A stretch of DNA of 54,859 nucleotides from Nitrospirota bacterium (GTDB lineage Bacteria; Nitrospirota; Thermodesulfovibrionia; Thermodesulfovibrionales; Dissulfurispiraceae), in the NCBI GenBank assembly GCA_023476565.1, contig JAMCVZ010000001.1, positions 1 through 54,859 of the forward strand, written 5' to 3'. Under the pieces are notes generated by a model. The model saw only the letters and a program-made list of their open reading frames with translations. It did no database searches and was not told the origin of the DNA. The stretch's first letter is position 1. Every line of letters begins with the position of its first letter. Positions 23,040 to 31,241 of this stretch are shown one piece after another. Position numbers and translations under genes: made by a program.

Positions 23040-24848
23040 ATGAAACGTGAAGACTTAAGAAATATAGCGATTATCGCCCACGTAGACCACGGCAAGACGA
23101 CCCTTGTCGACGGTATGCTGAGGCAGGCGGGGATTTTCCGTTCCAACGAGAGGGTCCAGGAAAGGGTGATGGACAATATTGACCTCGAAAGGGAACGCGG
23201 CATCACCATCATGGCTAAAAATACCGCTGTCGAATACAAGGGGGTAAAGATAAATATTGTCGATACGCCCGGCCACGCGGACTTCGGCGGCGAGGTGGAA
23301 AGGACGTTGAAGATGGTCGACGGCGTTTTGCTCATGGTCGACGCATCGGAGGGCCCCCTTCCCCAGACACGGTTCGTCCTCAAGAAGGCGCTTGAGCTGA
23401 AGCTGCCGCCGATTATCGTTATAAACAAGATCGACAGGCCCGATGCGCGGATACAGGAGGTCCTGAACGAGGTCTACGATCTCTTTATCGACCTCGATGC
23501 AACCGAAGAGCAGCTTGAATTCCCCATAGTTTATACAAATGCCAAAAGAGGCACTGCCGCTCTGAGCATGGAAGACGGCTCTGAAGACCTGAGGCCCCTC
23601 TTCAATCTGATCCTTGAAACGATACCTGCTCCTGAAGGCGATCCACAGGGAATCCTTCAGCTCCTCGTAACCAATATCGATTACAACGATTATGTGGGCA
23701 GGCTCGCAATCGGCAAGATATTCTCGGGAACTGTCAAAGTCGGAGACCCTGTAGCAATGGTGAACGGCACAGGGGAAGTAATAAAGATGAAGATCACTTC
23801 AATATACACGTTCCAGGGACTCGACAGGATCGACGCCAGGGAATCATCAATCGGGGATATCGTCGCACTTGCCGGGATCGAGGGAATAAATATAGGAGAT
23901 ACGATTACGCATATCGAGACTCCCAGGCCCCTGCCCCGCATCAAAGTGGATGAGCCCACCATATCCATAGTATTTTCCGTTAACAATTCTCCTTTTGCGG
24001 GCAGGGAAGGGAAGTATGTGACCTCGAGAAACTTAAGGGAGCGGCTCGAAAAAGAACTGCTGTACAATGTCGCCATCAGGGTCGATTTCGACAATACCGA
24101 CTCTTTCAAGGTAATGGGCCGCGGTGAATTGCAGCTTGCGATCCTCATCGAGATGATGAGGAGAGAGGGGTATGAACTCTCGGTATCCATGCCTGAAACC
24201 ATTACAAAGGCGGTTAACGGCGCCCTGCATGAGCCTATGGAGTTGCTGGTCATCGATGTGCCCGAGGAGTTTGTCGGCGTCGTGACGCAGCAGGTCGGCA
24301 TAAGGAAGGGCAAAATGCAGAAAATGCAAAACAACGGCCACGGCAGGGTGAGGCTTGAATTCAGGATTCCGTCAAGGGGATTGATAGGGTTCAGATCGCA
24401 GTTCCTGACCGATACAAAAGGCACAGGGCTTCTGAACCATCTGTTCGACGGATACGAGCCCTGGCACGGCGTCATGTCGAAGAGGCAGACAGGGGCGCTT
24501 GTAGCGGACAGAGCCGGCAAATCGACCACCTACGCCCTTTTCCACCTGCAGCCGAGGGGAACCCTCTTTATCAACGAAAATACGTCTGTTTACGAGGGAA
24601 TGATTATAGGCGAAAATTCAAGGGATAATGATCTGGACGTCAATGTCACGAAGGAGAAGAAGCTCACTAATATGCGGGCTTCAGGCTCCGATGATTCGCT
24701 GCAGCTTATTCCGCCCAAGGTGCTGAGCCTGGAGCAGGCCATAGAGTTCATCAAGGAGGATGAGCTTGTCGAGATAACTCCACAATCCGTCAGGCTGAGG
24801 AAGAAGGTATTGGATGTCAACAAAAGGCCGAAGCCGCAGAAGGATTAG
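23040..24848 (+). CDS. typA: Ribosome-associated GTPase TypA/BipA
   Basis: Translational GTPase of 602 residues involved in 50S assembly and stress adaptation. G1 AHVDHGKT (about 14-21), switch region [13 protein letters not shown]3 [13 protein letters not shown]4 NKIDRPDA. Domains II, III and V and the C-terminal TypA-specific domain (from about 485, [18 protein letters not shown]) are complete. GAGG five bases before the ATG. The 130-base gap upstream has only a small hairpin (ACCGG..CCGGC). Confidence 0.97.
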   Translation: MKREDLRNIAIIAHVDHGKTTLVDGMLRQAGIFRSNERVQERVMDNIDLERERGITIMAKNTAVEYKGVKINIVDTPGHADFGGEVERTLKMVDGVLLMVDASEGPLPQTRFVLKKALELKLPPIIVINKIDRPDARIQEVLNEVYDLFIDLDATEEQLEFPIVYTNAKRGTAALSMEDGSEDLRPLFNLILETIPAPEGDPQGILQLLVTNIDYNDYVGRLAIGKIFSGTVKVGDPVAMVNGTGEVIKMKITSIYTFQGLDRIDARESSIGDIVALAGIEGINIGDTITHIETPRPLPRIKVDEPTISIVFSVNNSPFAGREGKYVTSRNLRERLEKELLYNVAIRVDFDNTDSFKVMGRGELQLAILIEMMRREGYELSVSMPETITKAVNGALHEPMELLVIDVPEEFVGVVTQQVGIRKGKMQKMQNNGHGRVRLEFRIPSRGLIGFRSQFLTDTKGTGLLNHLFDGYEPWHGVMSKRQTGALVADRAGKSTTYALFHLQPRGTLFINENTSVYEGMIIGENSRDNDLDVNVTKEKKLTNMRASGSDDSLQLIPPKVLSLEQAIEFIKEDELVEITPQSVRLRKKVLDVNKRPKPQKD

Positions 24849-24892
24849 CTGCGTATTGATTACGCGATACGTGCTTGCCGTGTTTTTTGAGT

Positions 24893-25219
24893 TTAGAGCT
24901 TCCGTTTTTCGGGTCCGTTGTAATCGCCTTCATGCTTAACCCGTATCGGATCACACCCCAGATTGACCCACCCGTCTACCCGGCAGAATTTCTTGATCTC
25001 AGCCTCTTCTATCAATTCATCGAGCACAAAACCCTCAACGGTACCCAGAGTGCCGTTATGGTACATTACCTTTATCCTGCCGGCTTTTTTTTCGTAATGG
25101 AATGAACAGGACCTGAAATCCGCGGCCAGGCAGTAGCTTTCCTTTTCGACCATGCTCGGGATATAGGTCCCTTGTGCAACGCAAACCCCATAATGTTTAG
25201 GCTTGAAAAACGGACACAT
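24893..25219 (-). CDS. GSU3473-like small protein with N-terminal four-Cys module
   Basis: 108 residues. The C-terminal part (about 48-93: RIKVMYHNGTLGTVEG, LDELIEEAEIKKFCR, GWVNLGCDPIR) matches my memory of the GSU3473-type domain of delta- and Nitrospira-like bacteria, of unknown function. Ahead of it lie four cysteines (C2, C13, C30, C38) with spacing fit for metal or Fe-S binding. No signal peptide. GGAGGG nine bases before the ATG supports translation. It is convergent with typA and isolated from other genes. The metal idea is inference from cysteines only. Confidence 0.8.
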   Translation of the reverse strand: MCPFFKPKHYGVCVAQGTYIPSMVEKESYCLAADFRSCSFHYEKKAGRIKVMYHNGTLGTVEGFVLDELIEEAEIKKFCRVDGWVNLGCDPIRVKHEGDYNGPEKRKL

Positions 25220-25565
25220 AGCAGCTAACCCTCCTTACGGCATTAGAATTACCATCTATTTGATCTACATGCTTGCTGAGCCGGGTATTCCCTTAAGAGC
25301 TTTTCACTTCCTCAAAACAGCGCCAAACGCCGGGTTTGTCGGGAAATTCACCTGTACTTTATAAAAAACTGTTACGCTTGTCAAGCCCTCCTACAGGCCC
25401 TGTCAAGCCAAAATGAAAATGTCCTGTTCTACAGGCCCGCCTATAGGGAAATTTGAAAATTTGACACAGCTCAGGCCGGGATTTGCTTTAATGTCGCCGG
25501 ATACTTTAAAATTTTCAGGACAAAAAGAAAAACCGTACTATAAATCAATAGAATAGGTTATTTGC
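25220..25565. other. Gene-free 346-base interval with short direct repeats
   Basis: Between the divergent Cys-module gene and mtgA. CTACAGGCCC occurs at 25391-25400 and 25429-25438, and TGTCAAGCC at 25379-25387 and 25401-25409, giving a repetitive patch that may be the scar of a mobile element. A TTGACA at 25461-25466 lacks a good -10. TATAAA near 25540 could serve mtgA. No ORF or RNA recognised. Confidence 0.5.
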
Positions 25566-26444
25566 ATGTCGCGGACACGATCTCTTAAGGGCCCCCTAAA
25601 GGTTATCCCGTTTATTATTGTTTCATTAATAATCCTGATAATCGTTTCCTCCTTTGTATTCCCAAGTATATCACGATTGAAAAAGGGGAGCATCAAGAAA
25701 ACCTCTTTTATGGAATACCGCGAGCGGGAATGGCACAATACCGGGAAAAAATTAAAGGTCAGGCAGATATGGACCCCCCTTTCACGCATTTCACCATATC
25801 TTATCAAAGCTGTTCTTATTGCCGAGGATGACAAATTCTGGACCCATGAGGGCTTTGATCTCGATGCGATACAGAAGGCGGTTGAGAAAGACTTCAAAGA
25901 ACGGAAACTTAAATTCGGGGGGAGCACCATAAGCCAGCAGCTCGCAAAGAACCTTTACCTGACCCCTTCCAAAAATCCTTTGAGGAAGTTGAAAGAGGCC
26001 ATCCTCACCTGGAGGCTTGAGAGAAAACTCTCGAAAAGGAGGATCCTTGAGCTCTATCTCAATGTAGCCGAATGGGGAGAGGGCATATTCGGCATCGAGG
26101 CTGCTGCGCGCCACTATTACGGCAAGCCCGCATCCGCCCTTGGACCCGAAGAAGCCGCGCGGCTTGCTTCGGTGCTTCCCAACCCGTTGAAATACAATCC
26201 CCTCAGCGCGTCCGGGTACGTTGCGAACCGGTCGAGAATAATTTATAACATCATGGTGAAAAGGGGGATAGTAATTCCGGAATATGAAGAGGTTATGGAG
26301 AACCCGCGCGGTGATGAGGGCCAGGAACCGCCCGGGAATCAGGCCATCGAAAAGCCCGATAAGACAAACATAAACAATGTTCAGGAGGACAGTGCGGAAA
26401 CGTCTGCTTTTCCTGCAACCGGAGGCACGGGCAGCGGGCTTTAG
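25566..26444 (+). CDS. mtgA: Monofunctional peptidoglycan glycosyltransferase
   Basis: GT51 enzyme that polymerises lipid II into glycan strands, anchored to the inner membrane by one segment (about 12-34). Catalytic Glu is in VLIAEDDKFWTHEGFD (about 83-98); GGSTISQQLAKNLYL, RKLKEAILTWRLERKLSKRRI and LYLNVAEWGEGIFGIEAAA are the other GT51 motifs. 292 residues, with an acidic Pro/Asn-rich tail of about 50 residues beyond the usual end. It lies convergent to the DgkA-PAP2 gene, a functional neighbour in undecaprenyl phosphate metabolism. Confidence 0.95.
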   Translation: MSRTRSLKGPLKVIPFIIVSLIILIIVSSFVFPSISRLKKGSIKKTSFMEYREREWHNTGKKLKVRQIWTPLSRISPYLIKAVLIAEDDKFWTHEGFDLDAIQKAVEKDFKERKLKFGGSTISQQLAKNLYLTPSKNPLRKLKEAILTWRLERKLSKRRILELYLNVAEWGEGIFGIEAAARHYYGKPASALGPEEAARLASVLPNPLKYNPLSASGYVANRSRIIYNIMVKRGIVIPEYEEVMENPRGDEGQEPPGNQAIEKPDKTNINNVQEDSAETSAFPATGGTGSGL

Positions 26445-26461
26445 CTTTCACCCCATCCTAC

Positions 26462-27160
26462 TCAACGAAAAACGAGAAACAATAATAAAGTAATCCCTGA
26501 GCCGATAAATGCCCCTACGATCACCTCCGCCGTACTGTGGGCCTTGTCGGATACCCTGCTCTGGGCCACAACCACAGCCAATACAAAAGAGAGAATAGAG
26601 GCCATGAAATCTTCGGTGCTGTAGGTGATTGCAATCCAGAACGAAAATGCCATGGCAGCGTGGCCGCTGGGCATACCGCCGCGCAGCGGATGCCCTTTTC
26701 CGTAATAAGCCTTCAGCACAACCACAAGTATCAGGACAAAGATAATCGAGATGAGCGTTATTTCCTGCTTTGAATGTTTTGCAACGTAAACGCCTTTTTC
26801 AAATATATCCCTGAAATACGGAAAGAGGATGATATATCCCAGCACCGCGGCGCCGAACGCGGTGATGAGGACCGCACCCGCGGACACGTCCTTTGCAACC
26901 CGGGCCCCCTCGCTGTATTCCGGAGAGATCATATCAACCAGATATTCGATCGCGGTGTTGACCATCTCCGCAAGCAGGACGAGAATAACGGCAACGGAGA
27001 TTATCAGGAAATCGGTCCTCTCGACGCCGAGAATATAGCTCAGGAACAGGGCTGCCGAGGCGAAATAGAGGTGGTATCTCAGATGCCTCTGCGTCCGCGC
27101 GGCGTGGAGAATGCCTTCTATGGCGTTATTTGCGCTATATATCCATTTTCTGAGCGGCAT
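26462..27160 (-). CDS. DgkA-type undecaprenol kinase fused to PAP2 phosphatase
   Basis: A 232-residue membrane fusion. N-half: DgkA family, with the metal and ATP-site residues E65, N68, E72 in EMVNTAIEYLVD and the KDVSAGAVL segment (K90, D91). C-half: PAP2 superfamily, with PSGHAAM (164-170) and SRVSDKAH (201-208). The usual PAP2 third motif ends H-x3-D; here it is H208-x3-E212. The pair would phosphorylate and dephosphorylate a polyprenol or diacylglycerol. It is last in the phoH-pgpH-ybeY run, where Firmicutes also carry dgkA. The recycling role is inference. Confidence 0.92.
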   Translation of the reverse strand: MPLRKWIYSANNAIEGILHAARTQRHLRYHLYFASAALFLSYILGVERTDFLIISVAVILVLLAEMVNTAIEYLVDMISPEYSEGARVAKDVSAGAVLITAFGAAVLGYIILFPYFRDIFEKGVYVAKHSKQEITLISIIFVLILVVVLKAYYGKGHPLRGGMPSGHAAMAFSFWIAITYSTEDFMASILSFVLAVVVAQSRVSDKAHSTAEVIVGAFIGSGITLLLFLVFR

Positions 27161-27176
27161 GATACTCCACGATAAA

Positions 27177-27246
27177 AGAAAAAAATGAAAAATAAAAAAT
27201 TAAGGCATTCCGATATTTTTAATTTTTATTTTTGCTTTTTAAATTT
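27177..27246. repeat. Heptamer-hairpin element, AT-rich type
   Basis: Arms 27177-27203 and 27214-27246 are AT-rich period-7 strings (AAAAATG, AAAAATA against TTTTTAA). It encodes the last YbeY residues (about ENLKSKNKN), the same peptide found at the start of SpoIID. Confidence 0.7.
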
Positions 27247-27761
27247 TCGATCAGTTCCTCTTCCATCTTTCTCATCTTCCGTGCCTGATAGGCGTTCTCT
27301 TCGTGCTCGTAGCCGAGCAGGTGAAGAAGCCCGTGAATCAAGAGACGGCTGACTTCTTCATAAAAGGTCGTCCCGTGCCCCCCGGCCTGGCTCCTCGCCT
27401 TCACAGGGCTTATCACAATATCTCCTAACGGCAGTAACGGGTGACGGGTAACGGGTAGCGAGTTTGCGGAAGGTTTCTGATTGAGCTCGTTACTGTCGTA
27501 TTGCGGGAACGAGAGTACATCGGTCGTCCTGTCAATGCCTCTATAGGTAACGTTCAGGGTCCGCATCCTCCGGTCGCTTACGAAAAGCACACTTACCTCG
27601 AGTGACGAGTTTTCGGATTCTTTCTTATTCTTTAACTTGTTACTCGTTACTGGTAACTTGTTACTGCCTTCAAGGTATTTGAGTGCTTTCCCGAGGATCC
27701 TCTTTATTTTCCGGTGATTGACTCTTACCCGCTTCTGGCTGTCCTTTATTACTATTTCCAT
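27219..27761 (-). CDS. ybeY: Endoribonuclease YbeY with two repeat-encoded insertions
   Basis: Metal-dependent RNase for 16S rRNA maturation. The zinc site HGLLHLLGYEHE is near residues 141-152. 180 residues against a usual 145-165. The excess comes from two in-frame heptamer elements: one after KYLEG giving SNKLPVTSNKLKNKKESE, one after SFPQYD giving SNELNQKPSANSLPVTRH. Both precede intact core segments (VLFVSDRRMRTLNVTYRGIDRTTDVLSFP in parts, then GDIVIS). The C-terminus is also element-derived. The start codon lies 92 bases inside the end of the upstream HD gene, a long overlap. The fold should tolerate both loops, but activity is untested. Confidence 0.93.
   Translation of the reverse strand: MEIVIKDSQKRVRVNHRKIKRILGKALKYLEGSNKLPVTSNKLKNKKESENSSLEVSVLFVSDRRMRTLNVTYRGIDRTTDVLSFPQYDSNELNQKPSANSLPVTRHPLLPLGDIVISPVKARSQAGGHGTTFYEEVSRLLIHGLLHLLGYEHEENAYQARKMRKMEEELIENLKSKNKN
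27432..27496. repeat. Heptamer-hairpin element inside ybeY (copy 1)
   Basis: Plus-strand left arm AGTAACGG GTGACGG GTAACGG GTAGCGA, right arm GCTCGTTACTGTC. Minus-strand reading gives SNELNQKPSANSLPVTRHPL, the same frame as the udg copy (SNELK...PVTRYSL). Confidence 0.88.
27600..27667. repeat. Heptamer-hairpin element inside ybeY (copy 2)
   Basis: Minus-strand reading GSNKLPVTSNKLKNKKESEN. The loop TTTTCGGATTCTTTCTTAT matches the copy between thrS and infC closely. The peptide matches the udg insertion [20 protein letters not shown] over its full length. Confidence 0.9.
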
Positions 27762-29340
27762 TTCCCTGTACAGATACCGCCGCCGGTGAATTTTTTTCTG
27801 CGGATATTCTGGCGCCTGTTTCAGTTGCCGCCCTGTCCGCCTTATGCGCCGTGCCCTTTGTACTGAACTCAGGATACTCTATTCTCCTGTGGAAGATGCT
27901 GGTCAGGATATAGGTGAACCGTTTCTTTATCTCCGATATGTCCTTCAGCGTGAGCTCGCACTCATCGATCTGGCCGTCCAGGAAGATATTATTGATGATC
28001 TTTTCCACCAGGGCCACAATCCTTGCAGGCGTCGGATCGGTAAGGGCATGTGAGGCCGCCTCGACCGCGTCAGCCATCATTACAAGCGCCGCTACCCTTG
28101 TCTGCGGCTTCGGGCCCGGATAACGGTAATTTGCCTGCGACGGAATACTATCGGCTGTTTGCTGCTCCAGGGCCTTCTGGTAAAAGAACGCTATAAGGCT
28201 TGTGCCGTGGTGCTGCTGTATGATGTCGATGACCGATTTGGGCAGCTTGTACTGTTTTGCAAGCTCGACCCCCTCTTTGGCATGGGAGATAATGATCATG
28301 CTGCTCATATGGGGGGCCAGTTTATCATGCCTGCTCGGCGCGCCCTTCTGGTTCTCCACGAAATAATCGGGCATCTTCAGCTTTCCTATATCGTGGTAAT
28401 ATGCGGTTACCCTCGCAAGGAGAGGATTGGCGCCGACCGCCTCCGCCGCAGCCTCCGCAAGGCTCCCCACAATGACACTGTGGTAATAGGTGCCCGGGGC
28501 AGCTATCATGAGATTACGCATCAAGGGTTGCTCCAGATCCAGCAGTTCGATGAGGCTTATATCGGTCGTAATCCCGAATAGGTACTCGATAACAGGCAGG
28601 ATGAAAGAAACCACGGCAGCGACCATAATTCCCGATATGGATGCAAACAAAAAGGCGGATGGCGCGGTCGGGGCGAACAGGCTGCCGCTCAGGAGAAGCA
28701 CAATACCCGCGGTGACCATATTGACGGCGCTCACATATATGCCCCCCCTGATAAGCGCTGAACGCCTCTTGCAGCGTATTACGCTGAACGCGGCTGTCAG
28801 GCTGCCGATAAATGTGTAGAGGGGATAGAACGGATCGTGAAGCCATATGCCCGTTAACAGGCTTATTACGAACGAGAAGATAATGGCCGTATGGAAATCG
28901 AATATGAGGGTGACCAGCATTGCCCCTATCGGGATCGGGATGCCGAAAATAAAAGACCTCCCGCCGGGGAGGTCAAGTCCTTTGTAGAGTCCTGAAAGCA
29001 GGTATTCGAATATCCTGCCCGACAGGAGCGTGCCTGTCACGAGGAACCCCAGGAGAAGCAGCATCTTGTAATCTTCGAAATAGGAAGGCTTGTAACGCCG
29101 TATGTCCTTGTAGAAGATGAGCATGATGACCGCGGTTATCAGGAAGCTCCCGGTAAGATATTCAAAGCCTATCTTTTCCTGAATTACCACGGCTGAGGCA
29201 AGGCTCAAGATGAGCAAGACGCCTATTTTCGAGAAATCTTTCCTGTGCTTTTGCCTGTAATCCTTGAGGGATTCCCGGATGCCTTTCGTTTTCAGCGCCT
29301 GACTATTCTTTGACTGATTGCCGTTTTTCATATCTCTCAT
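27670..29340 (-). CDS. pgpH: 7TM-HD domain phosphodiesterase (PgpH-like)
   Basis: Membrane HD-domain protein; characterised PgpH proteins hydrolyse c-di-AMP. About eight hydrophobic segments (about 38-255), then a cytosolic HD domain with H287 in GTYYHSVIVGSLAEAAAEAV and H316-D317 in YYHDIGKLKMPDYF. 556 residues; the large extracellular N-terminal 7TMR-HDED domain of full PgpH is missing and the protein starts directly with the membrane part. The tail (from about 505) is polar and low complexity, and its end overlaps ybeY by 92 bases. The start overlaps phoH by 38 bases. c-di-AMP use is inferred from the family and the phoH-pgpH-ybeY order. Confidence 0.93.
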   Translation of the reverse strand: MRDMKNGNQSKNSQALKTKGIRESLKDYRQKHRKDFSKIGVLLILSLASAVVIQEKIGFEYLTGSFLITAVIMLIFYKDIRRYKPSYFEDYKMLLLLGFLVTGTLLSGRIFEYLLSGLYKGLDLPGGRSFIFGIPIPIGAMLVTLIFDFHTAIIFSFVISLLTGIWLHDPFYPLYTFIGSLTAAFSVIRCKRRSALIRGGIYVSAVNMVTAGIVLLLSGSLFAPTAPSAFLFASISGIMVAAVVSFILPVIEYLFGITTDISLIELLDLEQPLMRNLMIAAPGTYYHSVIVGSLAEAAAEAVGANPLLARVTAYYHDIGKLKMPDYFVENQKGAPSRHDKLAPHMSSMIIISHAKEGVELAKQYKLPKSVIDIIQQHHGTSLIAFFYQKALEQQTADSIPSQANYRYPGPKPQTRVAALVMMADAVEAASHALTDPTPARIVALVEKIINNIFLDGQIDECELTLKDISEIKKRFTYILTSIFHRRIEYPEFSTKGTAHKADRAATETGARISAEKNSPAAVSVQGNGNSNKGQPEAGKSQSPENKEDPRESTQIP

Positions 29341-30283
29341 ACGCTTTCACGATCTCCTGGACAAGCCGGTGCCTCACAACGTCCCGTTCCGAAAAGTGTA
29401 CTATTTTTATATCCTCCACGTCCTTGAGAATACGTATCGCCTCAACGAGCCCCGATATCCTGTCGGGCGGGAGGTCTATCTGGGTAATGTCCCCGGTGAT
29501 GACCGTCTTTGAGCCGAAACCGAGCCTTGTCAGGTACATCTTCATCTGTTCAGGCGTCGTATTCTGTGCCTCATCAAGGATCACAAAAGAATCGTTCAAT
29601 GTCCTGCCTCTCATGAACGCAAGAGGCGCTATCTCGATAATACCCCTCTCAATCAGCTTTGATGCCTTGTCGATCTCCATCATATCGAACAAGGCGTCAT
29701 GCAAAGGTCTCAGGTAGGGGCTTACTTTCTCCGCTATATCGCCGGGCAGGAAGCCGAGCTTTTCTCCTGCTTCAACCGCGGGCCTGACCAGCACGATCCT
29801 TGAGACCTGCTTGGTCAGGAAGGCGTTTATGGCCATGGCCATTGCGAGATATGTTTTCCCGGTGCCCGCCGGCCCTATCCCGAAAACGATATCATACGTG
29901 CGTATTGCATCTATATAACGCCTCTGCGTCTCGGTCTTCGGGATTATAAATCTTCTTTTTGAAAAGACGGGGATGTTATTCGAAAAAAGGTCCTTTACGG
30001 AGAGATCTTCGCCTTCCGCTACGGACCTCACGGCGTAGCTTATGTCTTCAGGTTTCAGGATATAGCCGCCTTTGTTTACCGTCCTTATCTCCTCTATCAG
30101 CTTTTCGGCTCTTTCGATATTTCCGTTTTCCCCCTGAATTATGAGCTTGTCGCCCCTCACGCTTATAGCGACTCCAAAGGATTCCTCTATCACCTTGAGT
30201 GTCTTGTCAATCCCGCCGTGAAGAAAAGGATACTCCTTCTCCTCATCGAGCACAAGTTCTATGGTTTTCGTAGTTACCTCCAC
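29303..30283 (-). CDS. phoH: PhoH family ATPase (YbeZ-like)
   Basis: P-loop protein linked to RNA processing with YbeY. Walker A GPAGTGKTYLAM and Walker B SFVILDEAQN are intact, followed by GFGSKTVITGDITQIDLP. An N-terminal KH-like region (about 20-70) is present. The start is uncertain. A heptamer hairpin ends just upstream, and GGAGG (30277-30281) lies five bases before an ACG rather than a standard codon. GTG 30283 is chosen as the closest standard start to the family's N-terminal pattern (KTIEL). A TTG at 30316 inside the hairpin would add 11 residues. Operon head of phoH-pgpH-ybeY. Confidence 0.95.
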   Translation of the reverse strand: MEVTTKTIELVLDEEKEYPFLHGGIDKTLKVIEESFGVAISVRGDKLIIQGENGNIERAEKLIEEIRTVNKGGYILKPEDISYAVRSVAEGEDLSVKDLFSNNIPVFSKRRFIIPKTETQRRYIDAIRTYDIVFGIGPAGTGKTYLAMAMAINAFLTKQVSRIVLVRPAVEAGEKLGFLPGDIAEKVSPYLRPLHDALFDMMEIDKASKLIERGIIEIAPLAFMRGRTLNDSFVILDEAQNTTPEQMKMYLTRLGFGSKTVITGDITQIDLPPDRISGLVEAIRILKDVEDIKIVHFSERDVVRHRLVQEIVKAYERYEKRQSVKE

Positions 30284-30290
30284 AACAAAA

Positions 30291-30376
30291 AGTGACGAGT
30301 CAAAAGCAACGAACAACGAGTTGAAAAATCAAAAGCAATCCGAAAACTCGTCGCTTGCTGCTCATCACTCGTTACT
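30291..30376. repeat. Heptamer-hairpin element, GTAACGA type
   Basis: Left arm 30291-30322 (GTGACGA GTCAAAA GCAACGA ACAACGA GTT), right arm 30346-30376, loop with GCAATCCGAAAA shared with other copies. Lies between the SPOR gene and phoH and may contain the phoH translation start region. Confidence 0.9.
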
Positions 30377-30380
30377 AATT

Positions 30381-31241
30381 TTATTTTATCGTTACAAAAT
30401 TCTGCAGCCCTGTCTGCATAGAGAGCTCGGCTGCACTTCGTTCCGCATCTTTTTTAGTGTTAAACGAACCGACCCTGACCCTGAAATAGCCGTCCCCGCC
30501 GCCGGCAGCAATATACGGCTTATATCCCTTGGCTTTCAGACTCTGCTGCAACTGTTCAGCTCCCTCTCTGGTCGGGAAAGCGCCCATCTGGACGGTATAC
30601 GATCTCAGTGCGGATTCGGACCCGGTCCTTTGAGAGCTTTTCTTCACAACCTCCCCTGCAGGCTTACGGACTTTGATCTTGCGGCCCGTCTTCTTTTTAG
30701 TGTGTGCGCCGGCTGTGGACTTTTTCCTGGTCGTTCTCTCTGCTGCCGATTTATATTTTCCGGCAGGCCCGTGATCTTCCCGTCCCCGTTTTTTGCTTAC
30801 TGAATCAGCAGTCTTCTCTCCCTTGGGAAACCCCGTATCCTGCGTTTTGGACGCCTCCGGCGATTTCCGGGGAGCGACTTCCGGGATAGGCTCAGGCGGT
30901 TTGATCGAACCCGTTTTTGCAGGAGTTGGAGGAACAATAGGGGCACTGGGTTGAGCGGCCGGTTGAGTAATCGGCTGAGCGGCCTGCACGGCGAGTGGAG
31001 ACTCTTTACCTGATGAAGCTTCCAATACCTTTTTTTCCTCTTCAGGCTGGGTTTCGCCCGCTTTGGGGATCTCCTTCTCCTGTTTTTCAACCTGTTTTTC
31101 GGGCTCTGTGCTGCCAGTACCTTTATAGCCGAAAAAGTAGCCGAGCCCGAAACTGATGACCGTAACGACAACGGCTCCGATTATCACGGTATTTCTACCG
31201 AGCAGCAAAATCGAGGACCTATCCGTAACTCTTCCCCTCAT
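30381..31241 (-). CDS. SPOR-domain membrane protein
   Basis: 286 residues. One membrane segment (about 16-36) with the short N-terminus in the cytoplasm. A periplasmic Pro/Lys/Glu-rich linker of about 170 residues (PEPIPEVAPRKS, KKKTGRKIKVRKP) follows. A C-terminal SPOR domain (about 208-286: SYTVQMGAFPTREGAEQLQ and YFRVRVGSF) binds denuded glycan strands at the division septum. Architecture like FtsN or DamX but with no further similarity claimed. ATGA overlap with the queA stop. Likely expressed with queA and spoIID; the SPOR-SpoIID proximity is notable, since both recognise denuded glycan. Confidence 0.92.
   Translation of the reverse strand: MRGRVTDRSSILLLGRNTVIIGAVVVTVISFGLGYFFGYKGTGSTEPEKQVEKQEKEIPKAGETQPEEEKKVLEASSGKESPLAVQAAQPITQPAAQPSAPIVPPTPAKTGSIKPPEPIPEVAPRKSPEASKTQDTGFPKGEKTADSVSKKRGREDHGPAGKYKSAAERTTRKKSTAGAHTKKKTGRKIKVRKPAGEVVKKSSQRTGSESALRSYTVQMGAFPTREGAEQLQQSLKAKGYKPYIAAGGGDGYFRVRVGSFNTKKDAERSAAELSMQTGLQNFVTIK

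Noticed and set aside
23690-24529. 279-residue minus-strand frame over typA
   Set aside because: Antisense shadow of a certain gene.
25385-25440. Direct repeats considered as IS ends
   Set aside because: No transposase or inverted pair identified; noted only as a patch in the interval.
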